Shown: positions 1 through 13,500 of the stretch, piece after piece
Numbering within the stretch: position 1 is the stretch's first letter
Layout of the letters: every line of letters begins with the position of its first letter
Source of the DNA: Phylloscopus collybita
Taxonomy: Eukaryota > Chordata > Aves > Passeriformes > Phylloscopidae
NCBI GenBank assembly: GCA_027886175.1
Contig: JAJNNQ010000026.1
Coordinates: 25,934,001 to 25,998,000 of the forward strand
Length of the DNA stretch: 64,000 bases
Reading direction: 5' to 3'
The notes under the pieces: model-generated
What the model saw: only the letters and a program-made list of their open reading frames with translations
Told to the model about the DNA's origin: nothing
Databases searched by the model: none
Position numbers and translations under genes: made by a program

Positions 1-1164
1 GGAGTGAGTCAGGTGAGTTGTAGTTCAGGGATGGCTCTGCTGGATTCCTCCATCTGACATGGGCAACCCTTGTTTTCTGGGTGGGTGTGACTTAAAAGTA
101 ATTATATTTTGCTATGATAACATGATAACATGTTAGATGGAACACATAAGACATGCACACCCTTTTTAATAAAGAATGCTTCCAAAAGAACAGAAGCAAG
201 TATGAGAAAACGAAAAATGCAAGCAGTGCCTGTTGAAATAATTTTAGGGAATCATTCAGGAATGCCCAAATAACCCACGGCAACTCATCAAGACAGCCAG
301 CTGGCAAACCCACAGCACTTCCAAAGCAACAGCCAGACTGGAGCAGCTGCCAGCTGATCAGATGTTGTAGTTGTTGAAATACTATTCTCCATATAGAATC
401 ATATATTTATATCTAACTCCATTACTATCTAAAACATACTTTTTACTCTCAAAAGTAGAGATTATGATGGAAAACTTATCAAGAAGCAACTGAGAGGCCA
501 AATTAGACATTCAATGTTTAAATGGCAAAGTTACATTCCATATTTCAAGAACGCACAGGGATCAGAATCTTAGTTCACCATCTCTGTCTCAAATACTTCA
601 AGGGACATAGTATATGAATAAACTTGAACCTTCGAAGCAAAGAAAAACCTTTGCTCTACATAAAGGCCTTGTAACAGTATCCACACAGAGGTCTGCAGAA
701 GAGATTTCAGGAACTGATCGTGGAAGCCCACTGGAGCAGATCAGATTATCAATTCAAAAGGAAACACTGGTTGGATCAGCTCTCAGCCTTAAAACAGTAT
801 TATGGGACTGACTGAGAAAGGGTGCTTGAAGGTAAAAAGTCAGGAGTCTCATGAAAAATCAGGTTCGACCCTATGTCCTGAGCTGAAGTCCAAATTTTTC
901 CTCGCATTTGCAAACCCACCACCACTGCTTGAAGGAAAGAAAATGAATGAAAGGTGACAACTCGGGTTCTAAGAATGTTGTTCTAAAATCAGATCCCTGG
1001 ACTCAGCACTGACTCATGGCCAATGAGCTACATGAACTTTTACAAGGGTAAAAATAGCACATTTGCACATTGTTAATTATATACTGTAAGCTAACTTCTT
1101 TATACCAGCTGCTGTATATCACTACAGTAGCTCACTGGGCATTTACTTCTAAGGTTCTAGGAGG
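1..1164. other. Intergenic sequence, no gene seen
   Basis: AT-rich unique-looking DNA. The short open frames here have no recognisable similarity, splice context or coding composition. No repeat family was recognised. Confidence 0.6.
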
Positions 1165-1170
1165 TGTACT
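1165..1170. repeat. Target-site duplication, left copy
   Basis: TGTACT immediately precedes the LTR and is identical to the right copy at 1715-1720. Confidence 0.8.
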
Positions 1171-1714
1171 TGTTGCAGTCTGTTCAAGTTACAGTGTTAC
1201 AGGGACTGTGCGGTGCCACTTTTGTTTTGTCTAAGTTTGTGGTTTTGTCACAAAAGTTGTTTGCTCCCTGGAGCCGTCAGTTATCCAGACCCCAGCCCAA
1301 TTTTCCTGAAAAAATTCTAAGCCAATCTCTCCCCAAACCAATTTTCATCCTTCAGTATAACTTGTTTTCCTTTCACTGATTTTTCATTAGTCCCCAAAGC
1401 CAATGTTTACCTTCTTCACTTCCCCACCATTGGCCAGAAGTGGCCAAACCCCTCAGTCAATATAACCTGGTGTGCCCGGCGCTCGCGGTCTGTCTGTCGT
1501 CGGTGATTCCGGAAATAAACTCTCAGGATTCAAGACAACAGATCTTCCTTTCTTAACCCTCACCTCTGTCTGCGCTGGAGAAAAAGACTTAACCCCTAGA
1601 GCTGTAAAGCTCAGAGACATTCTGCTCACGACTCAGCTCCAAGAGTGGTGTCCCACACTCTGTTGTCTGGTGCAGAAGATCAGAGCTAGCACAGTGACTC
1701 CAGCCCCAGTGACA
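1171..1714 (+). mobile_element. Solo LTR of an endogenous retrovirus, probably class II (ERVK-like)
   Basis: The element is 544 bp, begins TGT and ends ACA. It is flanked by a perfect 6-bp direct repeat, TGTACT, at 1165-1170 and 1715-1720, the signature of retroviral integration. Orientation is + because a TATA box (TATAACC, 1461) is followed by a GC-rich block (1472-1500) and a polyadenylation signal AATAAA at 1514-1519. This is the U3-R-U5 order. A 6-bp target duplication fits alpharetroviral/class II avian elements. No gag, pol or env sequence or second LTR adjoins it, so it is a recombined solo LTR. Confidence 0.85.
1461..1519 (+). promoter_or_regulatory. LTR TATA box and polyadenylation signal
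   Basis: TATAACC at 1461-1467 is followed by a CpG-containing stretch and AATAAA at 1514-1519. The 50-nt spacing implies a very short R region starting about 25-30 nt after the TATA box. Present activity is unknown. Confidence 0.55.
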
Positions 1715-1720
1715 TGTACT
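1715..1720. repeat. Target-site duplication, right copy
   Basis: TGTACT immediately follows the terminal ACA of the LTR and is identical to the left copy at 1165-1170. Confidence 0.8.
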
Positions 1721-4700
1721 AACGGGAAAAAAATAGAAATAATGTAAAATACCCTGTCTCTCGAGGTTATGAAATATTTTTTGATGCTGATTCTCTTTTA
1801 TGCACTATGATCAGGTACCAAGGAAGTTAGCTAAAACCAAAATGTCTTCAAAAAAAAGCATTACATGACACCTTGACTGAAACACTAGATGTGAACACCT
1901 CCTCTTCAACGCTTTTATTAAAAATCTCAGTGTTCAAAAAAAACAAATTAAAAACGTTCCTCAAGCTTCATAAAGACAATTCAGTGCACTTAGCTTCCCA
2001 AACACTTGAGTGTGCAGCACTGGACAGGATACAAACTCTTCAGCATAGAGATCCAAAGAGGTGAAGAATATGAAAGAAAAATCTTATTTAATTGGACCAA
2101 AATATTATCAGAATTTTCTGAATAGCTGGTGTTCCTGATATTACCAGCTTCATTAGGCCCTATGTAAACACTGTCATGGAACACTACTAAAACAATTCCC
2201 TTCCAACTTCAGCATACTCTGAAACTCTGGGCTTCCCATCTCCAATGCCTTTGGGAATGGCTCAAACTAGCAATTTATCACAATTTATCATTGGATATGA
2301 TATTTTCATAGACTTTGAGATCTCCAAGTGTACAGAATTTAAAAAGACATTTCTGAATTCAAGAGGATTTTCATTTTTTTCAATATTGAGTGCAACCCAA
2401 TCTCCTTATTTCTTCCCTTTCCACACCCAAGAGCTGTTACCTTAAGGAAAGAGAGCAAGTCACATAAGGAAGAAGAAAGGAATCTAAGATAGTCTTGTCT
2501 GTGTTGCTTGCAAGCCTTTGATCTGCATGTACAAAGACAAATATGCTATTTTGGCTATCTGTATTGTCAGGGCCTGCTGTGGAAGAGAGAGGGTTTGAAG
2601 AAAAGAGGGGAATACTTCCTACAGGATTAATTCTCACATCACAATATCTAGAAGTTAGCAATGTATTGAAATGGGTGCAGAGAGAGAAACAAAGAATTGA
2701 GGCAATACTCACTGAATGAAGAAGCCAAAAGACAGCACATTAATCACAAGCAGGTTCCCATCCTCTTGATGTAAATGTGATAAATACGTCTCAAATTACA
2801 GCTAGACTGCAAAATTACAAATTAATGATACATAGAAGAATTTACGTTAAAAGAGAATTATTAAAGCTGCCATTCAGCTGCTGGAATTCAGACTTAGGAA
2901 ATGACAAAACTGTCTGTAGAGGCATCATCATTCACCTCTCATCCTCTCCAGAAATATATAAACTACCACAAAATTTTGTGGCGTAATCAAACTCAGAGTG
3001 CAGACTGATCAAATCTCACAATTACAAGTACACAAGGGGCTCACATCCCATTCTCTCCCACAGCAGATCTACCTCTCAGCACAACCTGGGATCTTGCTCT
3101 TGTCCTGTGACTTCACATCAGATGGCTCCCAGAGTAGGTGGATCTGAGTCAGTCTGTGTGCTGCCCACAGATGAAGCACTTGGGTTAGGAGTTGTATGTG
3201 GTAAGTGATGTGCCACCTGGTGATTTACCACTGTCGTCCACTTCATGTCATAGTGTCCAGATTTATTGGATTGAGAACACTGAGATGGAAAAAACCGTGA
3301 GGCATGTATCATTCTTTCAACCTGTCTGATTTGATGGGCAGAATGGACTAGGCTCAGTTAAGAGGCTTGCCTCTTTTCTGCACGCTCTTACAACATTTTT
3401 ACTTTGGCAGTATATGAGTACTCTCTCACGATTCTTTCTACAGAGGTCCGCAACAGAATTTTTGAAGACTTCATGGGCCATCTTCCCAAAACACACCTTT
3501 GAAAAAGCTCAATGTCCTTAACTGTGTATAGTTGAATCTGAGGCAGATGTTAAAACCATAGTTTTTCTCACACAATTCCCAGGCTTAGGATTCTGCCTCA
3601 CTCAAGAGATGCCTAATGTGTTCGGTAAATAGGTTACTGATGACCAGCCCAGATTATTCTTTAACTCTTCAATTCTAATTCCTGCTCTCATCATTCTGTT
3701 TTTGAACAGTCCACTTCCAGTTTCCCATTTATTACTCCAATCCAAACAAAAGGGTATCTGTTGTTCCTCACCAAACTGTCACAGCAAAGTCCAGTATTTT
3801 GTTCTTATATTTCTTTCTAATTCATGACCAAGTACTTTCGCCAGATCTTTCCTCAGTTTTCTGACTCTCACCCAGGCTCTGTCTAACCACACTTTGAATT
3901 TATTACATTTCCCCCTTCTGCTTTTGCTCTACTCCAAGAAAAGATTACTTGTTCTTCTTCAAGAGACCGGGCTCACCAGAAATCAATTAAGGGAAAACTA
4001 CTGAAGCTTCTGTAGCCCTGACCTCAAACATACTCAAGTAATTTGTAGCAGCAACAGTTATTCAGCATGGTTATTTCTGAGCTATGAGAAACACATCCAA
4101 TTATTCTATAGGGATGGGACAAGTGTAGCTTGAGCATCATTTGGGGATCTGTCTGAGGAAAGCCAGTTTGAAGAAAAATGGCATTTGAATTTCTTTGGCC
4201 ACTTTAATTATGGAAATTAAAAAATTCTCTACCAAGTACTCACCAATTTCAGTTTTCACAGAGATTGAAAGAGGTTTCCCATGACAAAAAAACCTCAACC
4301 AAACAAAAAACCCAAACAAACAAATTAAAAAAACCCACAACTTTTCAAACATCTTTGAAGACTAAGGAATTTTAAAGATATAATCTCAGAACATTATAGC
4401 AAGGGGAAAACAAAATATCTTTCCCCTGATGGTACTACTGTTTGTGAGGAGCAAAGGAGAGAGAATGATGAAAGGAAATGACTGAAAAAAAATATACTGG
4501 ATCACTTTGGCTGAAATTTTCCAAAAGAAACTTCAAACATGCAAAATAAAAAATTTAAAAGCTGCATAGCCATTAAGGCATCCTATTCAGAAAAGTTTCC
4601 AATTGCCACTTATTATAAGGAAATGCTGCAAAGGGCTTTATATAACTCTGCTTAGGTATCTTTTAGCTCATGTGCTTCCATGGAAATTAAACATATTAGG

Positions 4701-6500
4701 AAAAATGGTAACATTTTGCATACTGTGTTTACAATTTAGATTATAGAATAAGAAACTCTAGGTCTTTCTAGGTTCCACATGACTGTTTGCATTCATTTGT
4801 TCTTGATTTGGGATAGGAGGATGGATTAATGCTTTCCTAAATTTTCTTTCAGACCTATTTTCTCAGATTAATATAACCCTTTTTGCAAATCCTACACCTA
4901 CACACTCTTAGAACTACAATTATGGGCATTCACATCATCAGTAGCCTAAAAAACCCTTTTACATCAGCAACATATAAAGAGAAGCAGTAGTTGCTTATGT
5001 TAACTGCAGCTAAATTTATCAAGCTGAGTATTTTGCCTCTAGCCATTTTAGTTACAACAAGTCACACAAAGATAGCACAGAAATTAAAACATCTGAGGGC
5101 TTACAAGGCTACATTTCCACTAGCAAGAGGTAGAGATGCCAATAGAAGCAGTTTTATAGGTAAAATAATTAGTTCTTAGGACATACTCTTGGTAGAAATA
5201 CACAAATATACATATTTTGGGTTTTTTACTATAGACTAGCCTACTCTGGTCCCATGGACAGTCAGTCAACTATTGGACTAGAGCAGGTGAGTTCCTGGAG
5301 CACAACTCCTGACTTGATTTTATCAGAAGGAATTCAATTCATCTCTGGTCTCTCTAACCAAGACACCTCAAAAAAACATTCCTGGCCCAAACCAGGACCC
5401 TAATGTGGGCACATCTTGTCAGTGAGGTTTATGAAGCTGTAGTACAAACCAAGACTGACCATTTTGAAGTTTTTGTTGAAAATGGACATCAGCAAGAGCC
5501 CTGGAACAATATTATTGAGCTCTAAAACTGAATTACAAATGCTTGCATGAAGGTTTATATTTGCCTACAAGGGAAAAGGGGGCAAGCAGACAGCATGAGG
5601 TCTCAGCAGGTGAATTAGAGATGATGCTCATCAAAAATTTAAAGAATGGCCAGGAACTGTTGCATTAGGTGGATAAACTATGTAGCCTGTAAATTCATTA
5701 CTATCTCAGCTGAACAGACCAACTACAGGAAGAGAAAACTTTTTGTTGGGGTCATGCAGGGCTAGATGCAGAGAATCTGTGTGGATTGTGCGACATGAGG
5801 AATTTGCAGGCTCTTACAGGGTAGGCAGAAGTTACCAATTTCTAGATTCCCAGAAGTCCCTTTTATAGCTGAATTCTAAAAATTTAAGAGGGAACTGTGG
5901 GGTAAACATATGTGTTGTTGTAGTTATAATGCCTTCAGGCCAAGTAACTCTTATCCAAATGAGGCATATGAATTAATTCTTCTGATGAGCAAGGGAGATT
6001 CTTTGCTTATTTATCTGGTGTGGATAAAGGGACCTATGTGTGCATGAAACGGCTTGGGGAGTTGTTTGCTTGACTTAATGAGTATAATTTCTGTATTGAA
6101 TTTTCTAGTATACATTAAATTTCAAGCAGATCATTATTTCTATGCAGAACCTCATCGAAGTATACCCTTACAGAATTTAACAAAGAAAAGCACACTACAT
6201 GGTTTCAGAGAGTTCTTCTTTCTTCTTTTCCATAGAATAAAATAATTAAAATCCCATATCAAAACCTGCAATTTTATAAAACTGTATTCAAAAAATATGA
6301 AAAAAAATATGGAGAAGATTCAGGTTCCCTCTCCATGACCAGCTTTTCTACCTTCCAGATTCAGTGAGCTAAGGTCAGTTTAACAAAAGAAATCACTGAT
6401 TCATCCAGATCTCAGGCTCAGTCTTATTTCTTTGGCAAATTTCTGTCTCTGACACAAAGGTTTGAAAGATTTGGAAGGTGGGCCCTTCATGAGGCATAAA
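1721..6500. other. Intergenic sequence, no gene seen
   Basis: AT-rich DNA between the LTR and the first CR1. It includes a 10-bp tandem copy CAATTTATCA twice at 2272-2291 and an A/C-rich low-complexity stretch at about 4285-4340. No exon, RNA gene or further transposon was recognised. Confidence 0.6.
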
Positions 6501-6800
6501 CCTCATGAAGATAAACAAGTCTAAGTGCAAGGTCCTGCACCTGGGTCCAGGCCATCTCAAGCAGAAGTAAGTACAGGTTGGGTGGAGAGGGGATTGAGAA
6601 CAGCCCTGAGAAGAAGGGTTTGGGGCTGTTGATGAATGAGAAACTCAACATGACCAAGCAACAAGCATTTGCAGCCCAAAAGCCAACCATACCCTGAACT
6701 GCATCACAAGAAGTGGGACCAGCAGGTTGAGAGAAGTGATCCTATTACTTCACTTTCATGAGACCTCCATCTGGAGTCCTGCATACAGCTGTGGAGCCCC
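6501..6800 (+). mobile_element. CR1 LINE fragment, sense, ORF2 3' part
   Basis: This closely resembles the end of the avian CR1 reverse-transcriptase ORF: AAGTGCAAGGTCCTGCACCTG near the start, then the block around GCAGCCCAAAAGCCAACC, and CTGGAGTCCTGC..CAGCTGTGGAGCCCC at the end. It stops before the 3' UTR, so it is truncated at both ends, and it contains small indels. The recognisable antisense open frame across it is a shadow. Confidence 0.85.
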
Positions 6801-9800
6801 CAGATGGCAAATCTGTTTCTCTACTAAACATTGCCCAGCTTTTCAAATAATTTTTTAAGTATGAGCTCCAAAGCTACACTTTAAACCAGAAGTTTAAATT
6901 AAAGGTTTCAGAAATGTAGGAAAAATGTTGCTTGCCTGTAGGAAACGGGCAGAATACTGTTACGTGAATGAAGGCTCTTCATCTAAGTTGTGAAACTAGA
7001 AAAGAAAATCTGTCACCACTAAAGAGAATATGTTCACAAAAGCCAGCCAAAGCCCGAGTGAAACAGAGTGGTACAAAATGTACTCTTTAAACGTTCTCTG
7101 ACAAAGGGGTCTCAGAAGCACTTGGCATGGTTCTAGGTCAGCATGACTCTAGTCTGAAGGTTCCTATGAGCAATAGGAGATGTTAATATTGGGGGCAGCT
7201 ACAAACACCTTCCATGTACATTCCTAATGGGTTATCCCTCATGAAACCAGTAATAAGGCACGCTCCTGTGTGTAAACACAGACTGGAATTTACTGTTAAC
7301 TCTACATGACCATTCTTTACCATAACCATTCTTTCTTGTCTCATTTTAGTAAAAAATATTTTCTTTTGTCTTTGGAACAGCCTTTCAGTCAAAAAGCAAC
7401 AGATAATAATGGGACTATTTTCTTTGTAAGATACCATTTCTTGTTTCACACTTAAACCTCAATAACTTTGGAGAACTTATCCTTTCCAGGAGAGGGGAAC
7501 TTGTTGGGGTCTTATATCTACTGCAAGAACTGTCTGGTGTATGAAATAGACAAGCAAATTGTTACACAATTTGGCACAGTATAAACTTGTAATACATGAA
7601 CATGGTTTAAGTAACCCTGAGATAGTCAGAAAGTGAAGAAGACCTCATCCAGTATAGGAAAGAGAAAATAAATGAATAACAGTATTGTCCAAATGGAGAC
7701 TTATTCAAATGGGAACGTATTCAATAAGCACAACAGTGCCTAATGCCTATTAGTCTGCTGGATCCCATTCCTATCCCACGGCAGAGCCCATGGCTCCATT
7801 TTTCATTTCCTTTTCTGTAACCTCTATATTCCCCACTTCATTCCAAAACCTATCTGCTCCTAAACCTGCTGGCTCAGCCACAGCCAACCTTTGCTCCCTC
7901 TCCTCTCCCTTTACGTGTTTAGGCTCAGCCATGTGGTCTCAGGTATGATGGTTGCACAATTGCTTGTGATTTCCGCTTCATTTGCAGGAGAGGTCAGTCA
8001 CACACTACAAGCCCTCAGGAGTACCCTGAACCACTGAATCCACTATTTCCAGTTGGCAGAAAGTGCTGCTGGAGTGCTTCAAGATGTGCCAGTGAGGGGC
8101 AATAGTCTGCACAGCATCATGGTATGAAGGGGAAGAAAACCTCTCCCTTTTAGGAGACTTCTTTAGCCCAGATCACTCCAGCACAGCTGGCAAAGCAATG
8201 GGGACCCAGTTAAGGCATACAAACATGACAAAGCATGGACAAAAGACAAGAACAAAGCCCCCTCAGTTGGTTTTGCTGTCAGAGACAGACGGAAATAGCT
8301 TGCCTGGGTGTTGTTCTGGAGAGTGGAGCAGGCACATCAGGGATGGGGTAGTGGCTGGAGAGGGCGACAGCCTGGGCCTCCCCGCACACAGAGCTGCCCC
8401 CTCAGCTTTGTCAAGGGCATGAAGGATGTCTGGCTCTCAGGGCTGTGTGCCTCCTGTTCCAAGGAAAGGGCCGCTCAGACACATAAGCATCTTGAAATTT
8501 ATGGAAAAACCAGTCCTGAGGCCTGCCAGTTTCTGACACTACACAGCATTGCCATTTTATACATCCAGAGAGAAAGTCCTGACAGAAAGGTTTGTTATAA
8601 CAGGAGTTGTTTTGTGAGGAAGAACATGGAAGTCCCATTTGAAGCACTCTTCTTTCTTTTATCTATGTCTCAAGTACACTGACATGAAATTAATCTCATC
8701 TGAGAGTTTAAAGGGCTTAATTCCATATTCTTTTGTGACTGTTAAAAGAAAGAAGCAGGAGGCAAATTTAACTACAACGTGAAGTTCAATTATTTCAATT
8801 ACCACCTCCTGCCTAAGTGAAGTCTGTTCCTTCAAAGACATCTGCAATTTTACACTCATTTGCTCTTAAAATAGCATTAATTATAATAGTTTAAATGGAA
8901 ATTCTAAAAGAACACATGAACAAATTAAATAATTACTTACATACATTAGAAAGTTGCATACATGCTTAATCTATAAATTATTTACCTTACATAATTAATC
9001 ATGCAGCTAAGAACAAGCCTTCACAAGTATCTCATGAGTGTAGCATGAGATTTGAGTCCCTTTAAAAAGTCATACTAATATGGGATCCTACTCTGCAGGC
9101 CATTTCACAAAACTGAATAAACAGATCTTTATAATAAATATTTACTTAAAATAAACAGTAGTTGATGCTCAAAAAAAAGAAAAAAAGAACAATAAAGTGG
9201 TATCACTTACGAGGGAAACTATCATATTATCAGTTTTTCTGGAATGGGGATGATAGGTGTTGGCAAGACCGTTTCTCTGTGTGGGAGCTTGCTAGAGTGT
9301 GGATCAATGAAACAGAACAAAGAGCAAACAAAAAAAGACAGAAAAATCACAGGCAAAGATAAGACAATGAAAGATTCCTGCACAGTAGGAAATGGAGTGA
9401 AGTGACTGTGAAGCTGACAATAATGCTCCAGGCAGCATTAAAGGATGTCCACTGCAAAAAGTCTGCAAGAAAAAAAGATGCATGGATAAACACAACAGAA
9501 GGAAGGCAGGATTTTACCACATGTTCTGTAGTCTTTGTCAGTCTCTATGCAAGGAATTTATTTCAGTTATGCCAAATGGCATTAAATAGATACCTTACAT
9601 GCAAAAAACTTCAGTGTTTCAGGTACACCGGAATGAAGTGCATTTAATACTCTGGTTTACAGTCTGCCCTGTGTATGGCAGGCACTACTGAATTTAGTCA
9701 GAACAGAAGATGAACTGACACAAACACACACATTTCTTAGAGATTAATTTTAAATCACAATCAAATTTTGTGCTAATCCTGGAAATTCTTTTCTGCTCCC

Positions 9801-10241
9801 AGAAAATGCAGGTGCTATAATTTTACAGTGAATAACCAATAAAATAATTTTAATTCTGTTTAGATTGCCAGGTTCCATTCCACCTAACCTATGACAATCA
9901 CCCTCTACATATCCAGAGAGAAATGGAATGAGAGATGTATAATCCCACGCATGAACAATCTGAATATCAAAAATTTTATTATCAGACTTCAGCCAGAAAA
10001 GCTACAGTGGGCATTGACAACAAAATAGTGCAAGAAATTTTTATATCTCTGCTCCTTTTACTGGGCTACAGAGCACAGATTCATATCACTCCTTTACTAG
10101 GATCAAAGACACCCATACCTATTTTCAGAGTACTTCTGTGCAACATACACAAGTCATTTCCCAACCCATGTACAGACCTAAGGACACACTGAGTCTGTAT
10201 TATTACCTTGCAAGACTGAGTCAGAGAGACAGGAAAGAATC

Positions 10242-10261
10242 TTTTTTTTTTTTTTTTTTTT
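10242..10261. repeat. Homopolymer T20
   Basis: Uninterrupted run of 20 T with no transposon body recognised on either side. Confidence 0.95.
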
Positions 10262-10560
10262 CCAAACCATGTTAATTGTCTTATTTAGATCTAAGGATGG
10301 AGTTTGGCCTGATTCTGCAGTAGTGAATATTGATGGAACCAGACCAATTGAAATTTTCTGGCCACCACTGACGAACCTGCTGTGTTAATATTTTACTAAG
10401 CACAATGGCATCATTCAGCAAATAATACTGCATCAGATCCCAGCTGATGACTGATTATCTCTAAATCAAAAGTGCATGATTTTACTCCTCATCTGTAGAA
10501 AAAAGTATCACTACAACATTTTCTGGAGTCAGAGAGTCAAAGTTTGGTTACAACTCAGTA

Positions 10561-10594
10561 ATTCTCTGTAGGACAGAGAATGCACATTCTCTGT
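10561..10594. repeat. Small hairpin with extra direct copy
   Basis: ATTCTCTGT (10561-10569), AGG, then ACAGAGAAT (10573-10581) make a 9-bp stem. A second direct ATTCTCTGT follows at 10586-10594. Confidence 0.8.
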
Positions 10595-13500
10595 AAGGAG
10601 AATGGACTTTAAAGAGTAAGCCTTGAGCACTGTCGGAGACAACATGGGCAAAGAAATTGTACACACGTGAAAACCTGACTTAAAACAACAAGCAGCTCTT
10701 CCCTCTTGTTTCAAGAATTTAACTGGTAAATAAGGAAGAAAATCTTAACCTTGGGGACTCACTAAAGGCATATTTTCTTATTAGCAACTTGCTGAAGGAG
10801 GAGATTTAGTGTACCAGGGCCAGGGGCAGGAGATTGCCCTTTCTGATTGAGAAGTGATTAATGTATGATATAAAAAGTGGGTGGAAGCACTGTTGAAATT
10901 TTTGGTCCTCAGAGATGTTCTATCTGAATAATGAGATTACTAGATAATAAAAAACTGCTGGCTACTTGTTCCTTTGCATCTCAAATTATTCTAGAAGTAA
11001 ACCTGATAAACAATAGCTTTCACTATCTGACCTCTGATCCTTCAATTCTTTTCTATCTGTCTCTGTATTTCACTTCATCATTCCTTGGTGTTTTTCCTTA
11101 GCCATACAAGCCACAGTTGCTAAAATTCTCCAAGGATGGCAAGAAAAAAATACCTAGACAAATAGGTAGAGTATATTTAAACTTCAAACGGTGTTATATT
11201 AAAAAAACATAATTTGTTCACTGGATGTTATATCCCTCTGTTTAATCAGACATTAGCAGAAAAAGAGAATGATTCCCAGAAAAAGGAAGAAAAGAATACT
11301 TTATGAAAAATGTGTCTTTTTTATACTTATATAAGGTAAAATGTTGTGGGGAAAAAAAAATCTCAAATGCTTATCCCAAATCACCCTCCTTCATTTACCA
11401 CAGTAATAAAAATAGTTCCCTGTATGGCCTCAGTCACTGAATACAGTTTAAATAGGTTTAATGCTTAAAGGGAACTTGCATAAGTGGGAAAATTTTTTAG
11501 AAATTGGTGGTAGTTTTATTTTATGTTTTACTTTGAAGTTACAACCAGGATACCACATGACATCCTCAAGTGTGATCAAGGAGCTAGATAATAATCTGCC
11601 CAGTCCAGACACAGGTGTCTTGACCAGTTCTGGAGTGCCTGTGACACAAATCACAAAATCTGGAGATAAAGCAACTAATCACTACAGTAATCTAAAATAT
11701 TGAGCACATAATGGTCTTTCCTAATACAAATAGTTTTTACAATAATATTTCATAATACTGACATCACTCAGCACAACCCAAATCATTTAATAAATAAAAA
11801 AATCATTAAAAAAATGAACACTGCTGAAGATAGACCAGCCACAATTCTGCATATTGGATCCAGGTTTCAAAGTCCCCATACAAATGCTAGGCCTTCCTCA
11901 AGAAAAGGGAACTCAGAGTCTCATTTCCAGCTCTCTGGAGAAGTCCAACCATTAGGCAGGTCTATAACACGATAGGCACCACACCTATGCTGTTAGAGAG
12001 TATTGATATAGAGTATGGTATTCAGCCAGGATTCTTACTCACTTCTAAGCTTTTAAAGAAGATAAGGCATGAGGTTCGAAGATAAAGAGCTCAAAACCAG
12101 TATTTTTATATGCAATTTTTGTATATTTTATATGCAGTGTTTGCATTCATCTAGCTCAATTTGTGTCTTTTTGCGATTAACCTAAAATAACCGTAATTTC
12201 CTAATTGCTCAAATAGGGAACACAGCCACCTGTTGATGCTGCTGGGCTCAAAGATTAGCTCTTAGGCACTGCAGTATTTAGGAGTAACTTCAGTAGGCAT
12301 AACAAATTTTAGGTATAACTCTTTTTTTCCCAGGTAATTTATCAACAAAATACTGTATTAATTCCAGAGGTGATCACTAGCTAAGGAATAATCAGATACT
12401 AGGAAAATGAGGCCAAAAATCACTTTAAATAAATACGTACATTTTTAATGAAAGCTACAAGCACAAACACATTTAATTCACCCAGCCTCATCTTCACTCC
12501 TTTATAATTCTGCATCATTCAAATGAGATTTTATGAAAGTATCCAGGTCTCTGCGAATATCCACAATGATACTTTTCCTGATAACCTTTCTATCAAGAGA
12601 GATGTTGACATTTTTAAAAGAAGCAGTTGCCTCTCAAAACAGCATCTCTTATTATGTCATTATAAATCAGGTAGATTTTTCCCCCCAATCAATTTCCATC
12701 TTAGTAAAAGGAAGTTTTTAATGTTCTTAATATCTAGGTGAAAAGCCTGGGGAAACACAGAGAATTTTTTTATAACTGCCACTGAATTCTTTTGCAACTT
12801 AATAGCAGATGCCTGATGAATGGTTTATCATGGCACATTACAGGAAAGAGCATTACTTCAATCAGGAAGTTTTCAGTTGCTTTACTAAGATTTTTTTAGT
12901 AGACAGCAAAGGCTTAAGAAAGGAAAGAGAAACATAAATAATAGACATACAGGTGTATAATATACAGTTATTATGTAAATGCAAATAATACACATAAACT
13001 ACTATCTTTTAACATCATAACCTAGTCCAGAACAGGAGAATAGGACCTAAGAAGGAAAAGTCATGCAGTCAGATGTGTTGTATGAATGCATTACAGAAAA
13101 GAAGACTCCCTATATGTCTGTCTATTCCAGGATAAAACAATTAAGATGGAAATCTAAGTAACAATAAATTTCTTGCAATTGCATTTTCTGTACAATTTGC
13201 TGTTTCTGTACTTCTCTCTGTAGGAAAAGCCTCCAAACTGTAATGTTTTTCACTGACCCCTCTTTTATATCCATCCAGTTTTATAATTTCTTCCAGCTTC
13301 TTTTTGTCTTTGCTATTGCAGGTGTTCAGCATCTCCTCCAAGGCAAGGGAAAACTAGGCTAAATTCTAATTAAAGGATATACTGAACTATTTTTGGTGGA
13401 TAGATTAAGAAAAGAAGAAGAAGCCAAAAATATCTTAATAATTTTCTGCAATACTTTCTTTTTCCATATGAAATTTCTCAGCTAAATGCAATTTTAAAAA

